Below, piece after piece: positions 25,756 through 37,409 of a DNA stretch of 64,000 nt (the stretch's first letter is position 1; every line of letters begins with the position of its first letter). Both the position numbers and the translations under genes were made by a program. Below the pieces are notes generated by a model. It did not search any database and had not been told where the DNA came from. It saw nothing but the letters and a program-made list of their open reading frames with translations. Origin of the DNA: Mesorhizobium ciceri biovar biserrulae WSM1271 (lineage in GTDB: Bacteria > Pseudomonadota > Alphaproteobacteria > Rhizobiales > Rhizobiaceae); assembly GCF_000185905.1 (NCBI RefSeq), contig NC_014923.1, positions 2,379,501-2,443,500 on the forward strand, given 5' to 3'.

Positions 25756-26469
25756 ATGAAGCTGTCCGCGCCCATCTATCATCTGAAGCGTCAAGCCAGG
25801 CTTTTGTCCCGCGAGGCCAAAATTCCGCTCCACGAAGCGCTTGACCGCGTTGCAGTACGGGAAGGCTTCGCCAGTTGGAGCCTGCTTGCGGCCAAGGCAG
25901 CCGGGGCGGCGCCTGCCGGCACACTGTTTGCGCAACTTGCGCCCGGCGATCTGGTCCTGGTGGGTGCACGACCCGGCCACGGCAAGACGCTGATGAGTCT
26001 CGAACTGGCAATCGAAGCCATGAAGTCCGGCAGTCGGGGCGTGTTCTTCACGCTGGAGTATACGCAGCGGGATGTGCTCGACCGGTTTCGAGCCATCGGG
26101 GCAGACCCGGTGCAGTTCAACGACCGGTTCGTGTTCGACAATTCCGACGCCATCAGCGCCGACTATATCGTCAAGGCATTGGGCTCGGCGCCGCGCGGCA
26201 CGCTGGTGGTGATCGACTATCTGCAACTGCTCGACCAGAAGCGGCAAAATCCGGAGCTGATGGCGCAGGTTCGCACGCTGAAAGCGTTTGCCGGCGACAG
26301 GGGATTGATCCTCGTCTTCATCTCGCAGATCGACCGGTCCTACGACCCGGCGCAGAAGCCGGTTCCCGATATCGGCGATGTGCGGTTGCCGAACCCTCTG
26401 GATCTGTCGCTGTTCAACAAGACCTGCTTCCTGAACAAGGGCGAGATCCGGTTCCACGCGGCAGGCTGA
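25756..26469 (+). CDS. Small DnaB-like RecA-fold ATPase
   Basis: A 237-residue protein resembling the C-terminal ATPase domain of DnaB helicase. Walker A is GARPGHGKT at residues 70-78, Walker B is VVIDYLQLLDQ, and a later SQIDRSYD matches the DnaB SQLNR motif. A basic N-terminal helix (about 1-50) replaces the DnaB N-domain. At half the length of DnaB (about 470) it cannot be the replicative helicase. CCAGGAGG at 25741-25748 supports the start. No replication, phage or plasmid genes are next to it. Role unknown. Confidence 0.82.
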   Translation: MKLSAPIYHLKRQARLLSREAKIPLHEALDRVAVREGFASWSLLAAKAAGAAPAGTLFAQLAPGDLVLVGARPGHGKTLMSLELAIEAMKSGSRGVFFTLEYTQRDVLDRFRAIGADPVQFNDRFVFDNSDAISADYIVKALGSAPRGTLVVIDYLQLLDQKRQNPELMAQVRTLKAFAGDRGLILVFISQIDRSYDPAQKPVPDIGDVRLPNPLDLSLFNKTCFLNKGEIRFHAAG

Positions 26470-26489
26470 CGATCGGGTCAGCCAAGCCT

Positions 26490-29898
<3,409 letters not shown>

Positions 29899-29984
29899 GA
29901 TCGCTAAAGGTGCTCCGGCGCGGCCGCGCCGGATCGCCGGTCCTCCCAAGGACACAACGCCAGGGCCGCGTTTCCAGTGATGGG

Positions 29985-30016
29985 AGCGCGGCCTCTGTCG
30001 TATGGGGCCGCGCTTT
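29985..30016 (+). terminator. Possible katG terminator hairpin
   Basis: AGCGCGGCC (29985-29993) and GGCCGCGCT (30006-30014) form a perfect nine-pair stem, but only TT follows. A separate perfect palindrome TCCGGCGCGG/CCGCGCCGGA lies at 29914-29933, just after the katG stop. Either may help end the transcript. Confidence 0.4.
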
Positions 30017-30080
30017 GGTGGACCGTGCCTCCTTGGTCAAGCATGCTATTTTGTGGGTATCGCGTCTGCACCGGTGCACC

Positions 30081-30638
30081 ATGATCGAAATCGTCAAACC
30101 CGCGTTCGAACATCTGCCGTCCTACAAGGCGGCACTCGAACGCGGCTGGTCGCCGGACAATGTGCGATTGCTGGAAGCGACGCGCGAGCAGCTTGCGGCA
30201 ATCGAAAGGGATCCCGTGGCTTTTCTCGCCGACCTCGATGATCCCCAGGCCAGGGGCGGTCCGATCACCTTGCCCGACGGCAAAAAGGTGCCGCGCCTGC
30301 CAGGCTTCCGCCGCTGGATCTGGGACGGCGAGGCGTCGGGCTCGATCGGCTTTCGCTGGCAGAAGGGCACGTCGGACCTGCCGCCGCATGTGCTCGGCCA
30401 TATCGGCTATGCGGTGGTGCCGTGGAAGCGGCGGCGCGGCTACGCTACACAGGCACTGCGCCTGATGCTGGAGGAGGCGAGGGCGGTCGGCCTGGCTCAC
30501 GTCGAGATCACCGCCAAACCGGGCAATCCGGCCTCGCACAAGGTGATCCTGGCCAATGGCGGCAAGCTCGTCGAACGCTTTTTCGAGGACGCCGCCTATG
30601 GCGGAGCGGAAAGTTTGCGGTTCCGGATCGAGCTGTAG
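30081..30638 (+). CDS. GNAT-family N-acetyltransferase
   Basis: A 185-residue acetyltransferase. The acetyl-CoA-binding core is HIGYAVVPWKRRRGYATQALRLMLEEARAVGL (about 108-140), with the Q/R-x-x-G-x-A signature as RRGYA. It is followed by ITAKPGNPASHKVILANGGKLVERF, typical of the RimJ-like/YkkB branch. It is chosen from ATG 30081 because the similarity begins there; the frame extends to 29739. The acceptor substrate is unknown. Confidence 0.88.
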   Translation: MIEIVKPAFEHLPSYKAALERGWSPDNVRLLEATREQLAAIERDPVAFLADLDDPQARGGPITLPDGKKVPRLPGFRRWIWDGEASGSIGFRWQKGTSDLPPHVLGHIGYAVVPWKRRRGYATQALRLMLEEARAVGLAHVEITAKPGNPASHKVILANGGKLVERFFEDAAYGGAESLRFRIEL

Positions 30639-30646
30639 GATGTATC

Positions 30647-31063
30647 TCAACCATGCTCATCGGCGCACAGCGCATGATCCGATAGCGCGCGGATGACGTA
30701 GCAGTCGCCGACCGTCTGGCCATTGCAGCACGTGGCGATGCGTTCGAGCTCGGCCTCGAGCCGCTTCAACTGGGCAATCTTTTCCCGCACCGAGATCAGT
30801 TGCTCCTCGGCGATCTTGTCGGCGTGGCCGCAGGGTTGCTCGGGGTGGCCGCTCAAATCGATCAGAGAGCGGATGTCCTCGACGGCGAAACCGAGATCGC
30901 GGGCGTGGCGGATGAAGGCCAACCGCTCCAGCTCCTGCCTGGAATAGCGGCGCTGGTTGCCTTCCGAGCGCTCGGGTGCGGCAACAAGGCCCATCTGCTC
31001 GTAGTAGCGGATGGTCGGCACCTTGACCCCGGTGCGGCGCGAGAGATCACCGATCGAAAACAT
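30647..31063 (-). CDS. MerR-family heavy-metal responsive regulator
   Basis: A 138-residue MerR regulator, ZntR/CadR-like. The winged helix is at residues 1-70 (FSIGDLSRRTGVKVPTIRYYEQMGL). A dimer helix and a C-terminal metal loop follow, with C78, C112, C113 and C121 (EQPCGHADK, IATCCNGQTVGDCYVI). The CC-x7-C pattern fits sensors of zinc, cadmium or lead. It is divergent from a P-type ATPase and sits over a textbook 19-base-spacer promoter (31074-31104). Confidence 0.93.
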   Translation of the reverse strand: MFSIGDLSRRTGVKVPTIRYYEQMGLVAAPERSEGNQRRYSRQELERLAFIRHARDLGFAVEDIRSLIDLSGHPEQPCGHADKIAEEQLISVREKIAQLKRLEAELERIATCCNGQTVGDCYVIRALSDHALCADEHG

Positions 31064-31073
31064 GAATTGCCTC

Positions 31074-31104
31074 TTGAAGCTCTAGTGACTAGAGCAATTA
31101 CAGT
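31074..31104 (+). promoter_or_regulatory. MerR-type promoter with 19-base spacer and operator dyad
   Basis: The -35 is TTGAAG (31074-31079) and the -10 is TACAGT (31099-31104), separated by 19 bases. The perfect dyad GCTCTAGT-G-ACTAGAGC spans 31079-31095. An elongated spacer with a centred dyad is the hallmark of MerR activators, which untwist it when the metal binds. It drives the metal ATPase gene. Confidence 0.88.
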
Positions 31105-31166
31105 GCCTGACATCAGCGTTCAAGACCCATGCGGCGACGCCGCGGGCAAGACAGACAGGTGATGTG

Positions 31167-33380
31167 ATGACGGCGCCCCTCGACCAGGTAAAAATCAGGC
31201 AGACGCGGTTCAAGATCGGCGGCATGGATTGCGCCTCTTGCGCAACCAAGATCGATACGGCGGTGCGTCGCCTAGACGGCGTCGCCGATGTCTCGGTTTC
31301 GGTGACCGGTGCCAGCATGACGGTCAGCCATGGCGGCGCGTTGCCGGAAGGCAGGGTGCTGCAGCAGGTTGCTCGGCTCGGCTACGGCATCGTCAGGGCC
31401 GAGGCACATGTATCGCCGATGTCAGACAAGGCGCACGCCGATCACGTCCACAATGACCATGAAGGCCACGATCATGCGAGCCACGATCCCAATCCCGATC
31501 ATGGCCATTCCGAGACGGGGCAGGCGTGGTGGCGTTCCCGCCGGGCGGTGCTGACGCTCGCCTGCGCGGCAGCGCTTCTCGCCGCATACGGCATCGGCCA
31601 TCTGTTCCCGGTGGCGGAACGCGGGGTGTTCCTGGCCGCGCTGTTGGTCGGCCTGGTGCCGATCGCACGGCGCGCGCTGATGGCGGCATTGGCCGGCACG
31701 CCGTTTTCGATCGAGATGCTGATGACCATCGCGGCGATAGGCGCCGTGATGATCGGTGCCACTGAAGAGGCCGCCGCCGTGGTGGTGCTCTTCCTGATCG
31801 GCGAGCTTCTGGAGGGTGTCGCCGCCGGCCGGGCGCGGGCGAGCATCCAGGGACTTGCCGATCTGGTGCCGAAGACGGCCTTGGTCGAGCGCGCAGGCGG
31901 CACATCGGAGTGTCCCGCCGAAGACCTTGCGGTCGGCGACATCATCCTGGTGCGGCCGGGCGACCGCATCCCGGCCGATGGCGAGATCATCGAGGGCGCG
32001 AGCGAAATCGACGAGGCGCCGGTGACCGGCGAGAGCACCCCGAAGCGCAAGGGCGCTACGGACGCCGTCTTTGCCGGCACGATCAGCACCGATGGCGTGC
32101 TCAAGGTGCGGGTGACGGCGGCCGCTTCCGACAACACCATCGCCCGAATCGCGCGGCTGGTGGAGGAGGCGCAGGAGGCCAAGGCGCCGACAGAGCGCTT
32201 CATCGATCGCTTCTCGCGCACCTACACGCCGGCGGTGCTGGCGGTCGGTGCGCTGGTGGCATTGTTGCCGCCGCTGCTTGCCGGCGGCGACTGGAACGAA
32301 TGGATCTACAAGGGCTTGGCGATCCTGCTGATCGGCTGCCCCTGCGCGTTGGTCATCTCGACCCCGGCGGCAATCGCCGCGGGCCTTGCGACCGGTGCGC
32401 GGCGTGGCCTGTTGATGAAAGGCGGTGCGGTGCTGGAAGGCTTTCGCCGGATCACGGCGGTCGCCTTCGACAAGACCGGTACGCTGACCGCAGGCAAGCC
32501 TGCCGTCACCGACATCGTGGCGTATGGAAGGGATGAACGCACCGTGCTGGCGCTGGCGGCAGCACTGGAGCAGGGCTCCAGCCATCCGTTGGCGATGGCG
32601 ATCCTGGACCGGGCCAAGGCCGACAAGGCGCCGGTGCCGCCGGCTCTCGCGGCGAAGGCAATCTCGGGCAAGGGTGTCGAGGGCAGCGTTGGCGGCGTCG
32701 CCGTCTTCCTCGGCTCCGGCCAGGCGGCGGGCGAACGCGCCGACATGACGCAAGCGCAGCGCCTCGCCGTCGACAGCCTCAACGGCCAGGGCAAGACGGT
32801 GTCAGTGCTGGTCGCCGATGGCGTGGTGGCCGGGCTGATTGCCATGCGCGACGAGCCGCGGCCGGATGCTGCGGCCGGGATCGCGGCGCTGGAGGCCGAG
32901 AGCATCCGCGCGGTGATGTTGACCGGCGACAACCGCCGCACGGCGCAAGCCATCGCCGCTTCGCTCGGCATCGAGGCGCGGGCGGAGCTGTTGCCCCAGG
33001 ACAAGCAGCGCATCGTCGGCGAATTGCAGCGCGAGGGTTTCAAGGTCGCCAAGGTCGGTGACGGCATCAACGACGCGCCGGCGCTCGCGGCCGCCGACAT
33101 TGGCATTGCCATGGGCGGCGGCACCGACGTGGCGCTGGAGACCGCGGACGCGGCGATCCTGCACGGCCGCGTCATGGACGTCGCGCGTATGGTGAAACTG
33201 TCGCGGGCGGTGATGGCCAATATCGGCCAGAACATCACCGTGGCGCTGGGGCTGAAGGCGGTGTTCTTGGTCACCACCATTTTGGGCATCACCGGCCTGT
33301 GGCCGGCGATCCTGGCCGATACCGGCGCGACCGTGCTGGTCACCGCCAACGCCATGCGCCTGCTGCGCTGGCGCGGGTGA
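31167..33380 (+). CDS. zntA: Zn2+/Cd2+/Pb2+-transporting P1B-type ATPase
   Basis: A 737-residue heavy-metal efflux ATPase. The HMA domain has GMDCASC at 19-25. A His/Asp-rich linker (HADHVHNDHEGHDHASHDPNPDHGHS) could bind zinc. The membrane CPC motif is in IGCPCALVIS, the phosphorylation site in DKTGTLTAGKP, and the hinge in VGDGINDAPAL. The CPC motif with a DCASC HMA fits the Zn/Cd/Pb group rather than copper. ATG 31167 has AGGTG at 31157-31161. It is controlled by the divergent MerR gene. Confidence 0.93.
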   Translation: MTAPLDQVKIRQTRFKIGGMDCASCATKIDTAVRRLDGVADVSVSVTGASMTVSHGGALPEGRVLQQVARLGYGIVRAEAHVSPMSDKAHADHVHNDHEGHDHASHDPNPDHGHSETGQAWWRSRRAVLTLACAAALLAAYGIGHLFPVAERGVFLAALLVGLVPIARRALMAALAGTPFSIEMLMTIAAIGAVMIGATEEAAAVVVLFLIGELLEGVAAGRARASIQGLADLVPKTALVERAGGTSECPAEDLAVGDIILVRPGDRIPADGEIIEGASEIDEAPVTGESTPKRKGATDAVFAGTISTDGVLKVRVTAAASDNTIARIARLVEEAQEAKAPTERFIDRFSRTYTPAVLAVGALVALLPPLLAGGDWNEWIYKGLAILLIGCPCALVISTPAAIAAGLATGARRGLLMKGGAVLEGFRRITAVAFDKTGTLTAGKPAVTDIVAYGRDERTVLALAAALEQGSSHPLAMAILDRAKADKAPVPPALAAKAISGKGVEGSVGGVAVFLGSGQAAGERADMTQAQRLAVDSLNGQGKTVSVLVADGVVAGLIAMRDEPRPDAAAGIAALEAESIRAVMLTGDNRRTAQAIAASLGIEARAELLPQDKQRIVGELQREGFKVAKVGDGINDAPALAAADIGIAMGGGTDVALETADAAILHGRVMDVARMVKLSRAVMANIGQNITVALGLKAVFLVTTILGITGLWPAILADTGATVLVTANAMRLLRWRG

Positions 33381-33393
33381 AGTGCTTTTGGTT

Positions 33394-33441
33394 GATCACG
33401 ATCTTTTCGGAAAACCGGCGTCCACTTTCCGGATCGTGATC
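33394..33441. repeat. Rhizobial hairpin repeat (terminator-like)
   Basis: GATCACGATC (33394-33403) and GATCGTGATC (33432-33441) are a perfect ten-pair stem. They enclose a second hairpin with the core AAAACCGGCGTCCACTTTCCGG. The core AAAACCG-x-CACTTT occurs in two other window elements, at 39601-39643 and 56896-56944. It is placed between the convergent metal-ATPase and MFS genes, where it can end both transcripts. Confidence 0.7.
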
Positions 33442-34625
33442 TACTCGGCTGGGGCTGTCAGCGGCGGCGTGGCGTTGCTGCGCCCTTCCCAGACATAAGA
33501 GGCGAGCGCCACTGCCACGGCGACCAGCATGGCGATGGCGCCCAGCAGCGGCAGGCTGCGGTAGCCATAGCCGCTGTTCAGCATCGCGGCGCCCAACGAA
33601 GCGGCCAGCGCGATGCCGACATTGAAGCCGGAGGGAATGAGCGACGAGGCAAGGTTCGAGGCGTCCGCGGTCCAGGCCAGGATGCGGGTCTGGATCGGCG
33701 TGCCGATGGCGAAGTTGAGACCGCCCCAGATGACGATCGCCACAACCATCGGCAGGGGATAGGGGCTGACGGCATAGATCACGCCAAGCGTCACCGCCTG
33801 CAGGGCCAGCATGGTGATCAATGACGGCATCAGCTTCCAGTCGGAGAGCTTGCCGCCGAGGAAGACTCCAAGGGTTGCGCCGACGCCGTTGAGCAGCAGC
33901 ACCCACGGCACCAGGTTCTCGTCGAGACCGGTGACTTCGAGCAGTGTCGGCGTGATGTAGGTGAACAGGCCGAACTGGCCGATCATCAGCATCAGCATCA
34001 GGATCAGCGATGTCCAGACCTGCTGGCGGGCCAGCACGCGGACCTCGCGGGCGAAACCGGCGGGCTTGGCCGATGAGCCGGTGGTGCGCGGCAAAAGGGC
34101 TGCCATGGCAAGCGTTGCCGCGACACCCAGCGCGCACATCACCCAGAAAGTCGCACGCCAGCCCCAGATGTTGCCGATCGCGGTGCCGGCCGGCACGCCG
34201 ATGACGTTGGAGACGGTGAGGCCGGACAGGATGACGGCGACAGCCATGCCGCGCTGGTCCTCGCGCACGAGACCGACGGCGACGACCATGGCGACGCCGA
34301 AATAGGCGCCATGCGCGACCGCCACGGCAATGCGCAACAGAAGCATCGAGGTGAAATCGGGCGCCAGCGCGCAAGCCGCCTGGCCAATGGTGAAGGCGAT
34401 GGCGAGGCCGAGCAGCAAGGTCTTGCGCGACAATGACTTGGTGGCGAGCGCCAGCAGCGGGCCGCCGATGGCGATGCCGCCGGCATAGCCGGAGACGAGA
34501 TAGCCGGCGGAGGGAACCGAGACGCCCAGGCCTTGCGCCACCTGCGGCAGCACGCCGGCAATGACGAATTCGGTGGTGCCGAAGGCAAAGGCGGCGATGA
34601 ACAGGGCGATGAGCGGAAGCGACAT
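33441..34625 (-). CDS. MFS transporter (DHA1 family)
   Basis: A 394-residue, 12-helix MFS protein of the drug:H+ antiporter-1 type, related to AraJ/YdhP-like sugar or arabinose efflux proteins: LIALFIAAFAFGTTEFVIAGVLPQVAQGLGVSVPSAGYLVSGYAGGIAIGGPLL. The loop after helix 2 is ALATKSLSRKTLLL. It is not paired with an adjacent regulator. The substrate is unknown. Confidence 0.88.
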   Translation of the reverse strand: MSLPLIALFIAAFAFGTTEFVIAGVLPQVAQGLGVSVPSAGYLVSGYAGGIAIGGPLLALATKSLSRKTLLLGLAIAFTIGQAACALAPDFTSMLLLRIAVAVAHGAYFGVAMVVAVGLVREDQRGMAVAVILSGLTVSNVIGVPAGTAIGNIWGWRATFWVMCALGVAATLAMAALLPRTTGSSAKPAGFAREVRVLARQQVWTSLILMLMLMIGQFGLFTYITPTLLEVTGLDENLVPWVLLLNGVGATLGVFLGGKLSDWKLMPSLITMLALQAVTLGVIYAVSPYPLPMVVAIVIWGGLNFAIGTPIQTRILAWTADASNLASSLIPSGFNVGIALAASLGAAMLNSGYGYRSLPLLGAIAMLVAVAVALASYVWEGRSNATPPLTAPAE

Positions 34626-34735
34626 GGGGAAGCCTTAGCTGGAAGCGCCTCAAACCACGGATGGGCTTTGCGGGCAATCCAGAAATTTTTGTCGCGAGTT
34701 TAGGTTTTCTTCAGTGGGGGCGAGGCGGTGAAGCG

Positions 34736-34840
34736 CCAATCTCCCCCCTTGTGGGGGAGATGGCCGGGGTAAAGGAAGCGCGCGAACCTATCCAAGCGCG
34801 CTCCCTTCCTCTCTCTCCGGAGGCCCCGTGGGGGATTGCT
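34736..34840. repeat. Rhizobial-type intergenic palindromic repeat cluster (copy C)
   Basis: CTCCCCCCTTGTGGGGGAGATGG and GCGCTCCCTTCCTCTCTC resemble blocks in copy A at 5515-5730 (AGGCGCGCTCCCTACCTCC, CCCCTTGTGGGG). It lies between the MFS and Na/Pi genes on the minus strand. It could be a transcript end, or a mobile palindromic repeat such as a RIME-like element. Confidence 0.6.
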
Positions 34841-34845
34841 ATTCT

Positions 34846-36510
34846 TCAGCTCGCTTTCAACCGCGACCCCGTCAGCAGGCCGCGCTCTTCAAGCACCGGA
34901 TAGGCCATCGAGGCCAGCAGCGAATTGATCTGTTTCAGGTCGCGGATGGTGTCGAGATGGATCGAGCTGGTTTCGACGCTCTTGGCGGTGCCGTCGCGCA
35001 GCCGCACGAAATGGCTGGCGCTGGTTTCCTTTTCGCGGTCGCGCAGCCGGTCCTTTTCCAGCACCAGCTGACGGGCGGTCTCGGGATCGCGCGACACCAG
35101 AACGTTGAAGGCAAGCCGCGCATTGGCCAGAACCGAGCCATGGAAGGCGCACAGCTCGGCCCAGCCCTCGTCGGTGAATTCCAGTCCGCGCTCGAACTTC
35201 TTCTTCACATGCACCAGCATGTTGCGCACGATGATGTCGCCGACCTGCTCGAGCTTGACGCAGGCGCCGATCAGTTCCTGGCAGCGCAGCGCCTCGTCCT
35301 CGGTCAGCGGGTTCCTGGTCAGTTTGGCGAGGTAGAGCTTGATCGCGGCGTGCTTGCGGTCGACGCGGTCGTCGAGTGCGGCCAGCGCCTTGATCTTGTC
35401 GGCGTCGGCACTTTCATAGAGTTCGATGATACGCTTGAGCATGATCTCGATCGTCTCGCAGACCCGCACCACCTCGCGGGTGGCATTGGCCAGCGCCTGG
35501 CTCGGCACGTCGAGCGCGCTTTCGTTGAGCGCGGACAGCTCGACGACGTCAAGCGAGGCGGCCGGCACCGGCTTGGTGCCAAGTGCGACGATCTTCTCCG
35601 AAGCGCGGTAGACGAAGCCTGCCAGCGGCAGGCCGGCGAGCAGGATCAGCACATTGAACAGGATGTGGGCATTGACGATCTGGTCCGCCGCCGTCGAACC
35701 GAGAAAGGCGAAGTGCGGCCTGAAGATCATGACCAGGATCAGCATGACCAGCGAGCCAAGCCCGCGCATCAGGAGATTGCCGATCGGCACGACGCGCACC
35801 TCGGGGCTCGACGAACGGGTCAGCATCGGCGCGATGATCGAGGAGCCGAGGTTGACGCCAAGGATGAGAACGACGCCAAGTTCGGGCGTGATCAGGCCAC
35901 GGCCTGCCAGCGTCGCCATCAACAGCACCGCCGCGATGCTCGACTGGAACAGCCAGGTGATCAGTGCCGCCAGCAGATAGGCGGTGATGGAATCGGTCGA
36001 GAAGTAGTTGATGATGACCGGCATGAGCTGGCTGTTGCGCAGGGGCTCCGATGCCTGGCCGATCATCTCCAGCGAGAGGATCAGAAGGCCGATGCCGACC
36101 AGGATGCGGCCGGACTGGCGCCAGTCGCGCCGCTCGGTGGCCATGAACATGACCGTGCCGGTGATCAGGCACAGCGGCACCAGCAAGGTGAGGTCGAAGG
36201 TCAGCAGCTTGACCACCAGCGCCGATCCGATCTCGGCGCCGCGCACCGCCAATTGACCCGCGGCGCCCGAGACGATGCCAGAGCCGGCGAAGGAGCCGAC
36301 CAGCAGCGTGACGGCGGTGGAGCTCTGCAGGGCGATGGCAAGGCCGGTGCCGGCCAGCACCGCCATGATCGGATTGCGCATGGTGGCGCGGAGGCGATGG
36401 CGCAGCACGTCGCCATAGGCGCGTTCAACGCCGGTCTTCACCATGCGGGTGGCAAACAGCATCAGCGCCACGGCGCCGGCCAGATGCAGAAGGACGACGG
36501 ACCCGCTCAT
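34846..36510 (-). CDS. Na+/Pi-cotransporter family protein with PhoU-like domain
   Basis: A 554-residue protein. The membrane half holds two inverted-topology repeats with the Na/Pi signatures QSSTAVTLLVGSFAGSGIVS and QSSIAAVLLMATLAGRGLI. The C-terminal cytoplasmic half (about 345-554) is alpha-helical and PhoU-like. It should move sodium-coupled phosphate, but bacterial relatives have also been linked to phosphate efflux, so the direction is not certain. The start MSGSV at 36510 has GGGGGACGAA upstream. It is monocistronic as seen. Confidence 0.9.
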   Translation of the reverse strand: MSGSVVLLHLAGAVALMLFATRMVKTGVERAYGDVLRHRLRATMRNPIMAVLAGTGLAIALQSSTAVTLLVGSFAGSGIVSGAAGQLAVRGAEIGSALVVKLLTFDLTLLVPLCLITGTVMFMATERRDWRQSGRILVGIGLLILSLEMIGQASEPLRNSQLMPVIINYFSTDSITAYLLAALITWLFQSSIAAVLLMATLAGRGLITPELGVVLILGVNLGSSIIAPMLTRSSSPEVRVVPIGNLLMRGLGSLVMLILVMIFRPHFAFLGSTAADQIVNAHILFNVLILLAGLPLAGFVYRASEKIVALGTKPVPAASLDVVELSALNESALDVPSQALANATREVVRVCETIEIMLKRIIELYESADADKIKALAALDDRVDRKHAAIKLYLAKLTRNPLTEDEALRCQELIGACVKLEQVGDIIVRNMLVHVKKKFERGLEFTDEGWAELCAFHGSVLANARLAFNVLVSRDPETARQLVLEKDRLRDREKETSASHFVRLRDGTAKSVETSSIHLDTIRDLKQINSLLASMAYPVLEERGLLTGSRLKAS

Positions 36511-36897
36511 TTCGTCCCCCGCATGCAAACAGGGCGCCCGCCCTGTTTTGCGTGGCGATCAGAAGGAAAAACGAGGGAACGAATCATGTTCATGGCGGTG
36601 ACTTATAATAGCTCGAATATTTTAGCCGGATAATAAAATCTTGTCGATTTCAAGGGCCGTTGCCGCGCGACAGGCGGTGTCGGAGAATGGACGGACGCGC
36701 AAATGGTTGCATTGCGGGGCGGGCGCGAAGCGGCGGATAGGCCGAGTTTGCGGTGCGACTGGCTCCTGCCTTTGCGATCATGTTCAGCTTCCTTGGGTAA
36801 ATCAAGGAATCCATTACATAATTGTAATGCGTGCGTTCAGTTTCGGTTCATCGATGGGCAGCTACTGCTTCGATATCGACAACCAAGGAGACTTCTC
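36511..36897. other. Intergenic region upstream of RcnB-like gene
   Basis: Nearly 390 bases. It contains an inverted repeat at 36812-36829 (CATTACA, four bases, TGTAATG) and scattered AT-rich DNA near 36600-36640 that could hold divergent promoters. No ORF has a ribosome site and recognisable protein features. Confidence 0.55.
36812..36829. promoter_or_regulatory. Inverted repeat upstream of RcnB-like gene
   Basis: CATTACA and TGTAATG form a perfect seven-base dyad around a four-base spacer, 69 bases upstream of the RcnB-like ATG. It is a plausible operator for a metal or envelope-stress regulator. Nothing else in the region marks the binding protein. Confidence 0.45.
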
Positions 36898-37269
36898 ATG
36901 AAACGCATCGTCCTTTCCGCACTCGCTTTCTCGATGCTGGCCGCCACGTCGCTCACCGGCCAGGCCGCACCGCTGAATGCGCCGAACGCGCCGCAGTCGA
37001 ACTACAGCCAGGTCGACTGGCAGAAGCCCGGCCACCACAGCGATGTGAGGAAGCGCGTTTACAAGAAGAAGGTCGTCGTCGTGAAGCGCAACAACTGGCG
37101 GCATGGCCAGAAATATTCCGGCTGGAAGCGCCATCAGCCGATCCGCGACTATGGCCGCTACGGCCTGCATCGCCCCGGCCGCGGCCAGGAATGGATCCGC
37201 GTCGGCAACGACTATGTGCTGGTCGGCATCCTCTCCGGCGTCATCTTCGGCGCGCTTGCCGCGCATTAA
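36898..37269 (+). CDS. RcnB-family periplasmic protein
   Basis: A 123-residue protein with a signal peptide (about 1-24, ending GQA-AP). The conserved RcnB-type block is in the C-terminal half: KRHQPIRDYGRYGLHRPGRGQEWIRVGNDYVLVGILSGVI. RcnB in E. coli is periplasmic and helps control nickel and cobalt efflux with RcnA. No rcnA efflux gene is nearby, so the role in this organism may differ. AAGGAGACTTCTC precedes the ATG, and a strong terminator follows at 37297. Confidence 0.85.
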   Translation: MKRIVLSALAFSMLAATSLTGQAAPLNAPNAPQSNYSQVDWQKPGHHSDVRKRVYKKKVVVVKRNNWRHGQKYSGWKRHQPIRDYGRYGLHRPGRGQEWIRVGNDYVLVGILSGVIFGALAAH

Positions 37270-37296
37270 TCGGCACCTGCCGGACATTGAAAAGGG

Positions 37297-37326
37297 AGGC
37301 GGCCCGCTACGGCCGCCTTTCTTTTT
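37297..37326 (+). terminator. Intrinsic terminator of the RcnB-like gene
   Basis: AGGCGGCC (37297-37304) pairs with GGCCGCCT (37311-37318) around a six-base loop, and is followed by TTTCTTTTT. It begins 27 bases past the stop codon. Confidence 0.92.
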
Positions 37327-37409
37327 GCCTGTGGAAACCGGGTATGGCCCGCATTAAGGGTCGTCGGATTTCGCGGGCGTGATTATATAATCGGGAAACG
37401 AGTTCCCCG

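Noticed and set aside
30647..31063. SoxR-type identity for the MerR protein
   Set aside because: The cysteines are in a metal-loop pattern (C112, C113, C121) rather than the SoxR CxxCxxCxxxxC cluster, and the neighbour is a metal ATPase.
33340..34677. 445-residue frame overlapping the MFS gene at 33441-34625
   Set aside because: It is a shifted frame of the same strand with Arg/Ala/His-rich sequence. The MFS frame has the family features.
34828..36633. 601-residue plus-strand open frame
   Set aside because: It lies opposite the Na/Pi cotransporter gene and is an His/Asp/Arg-rich shadow frame.
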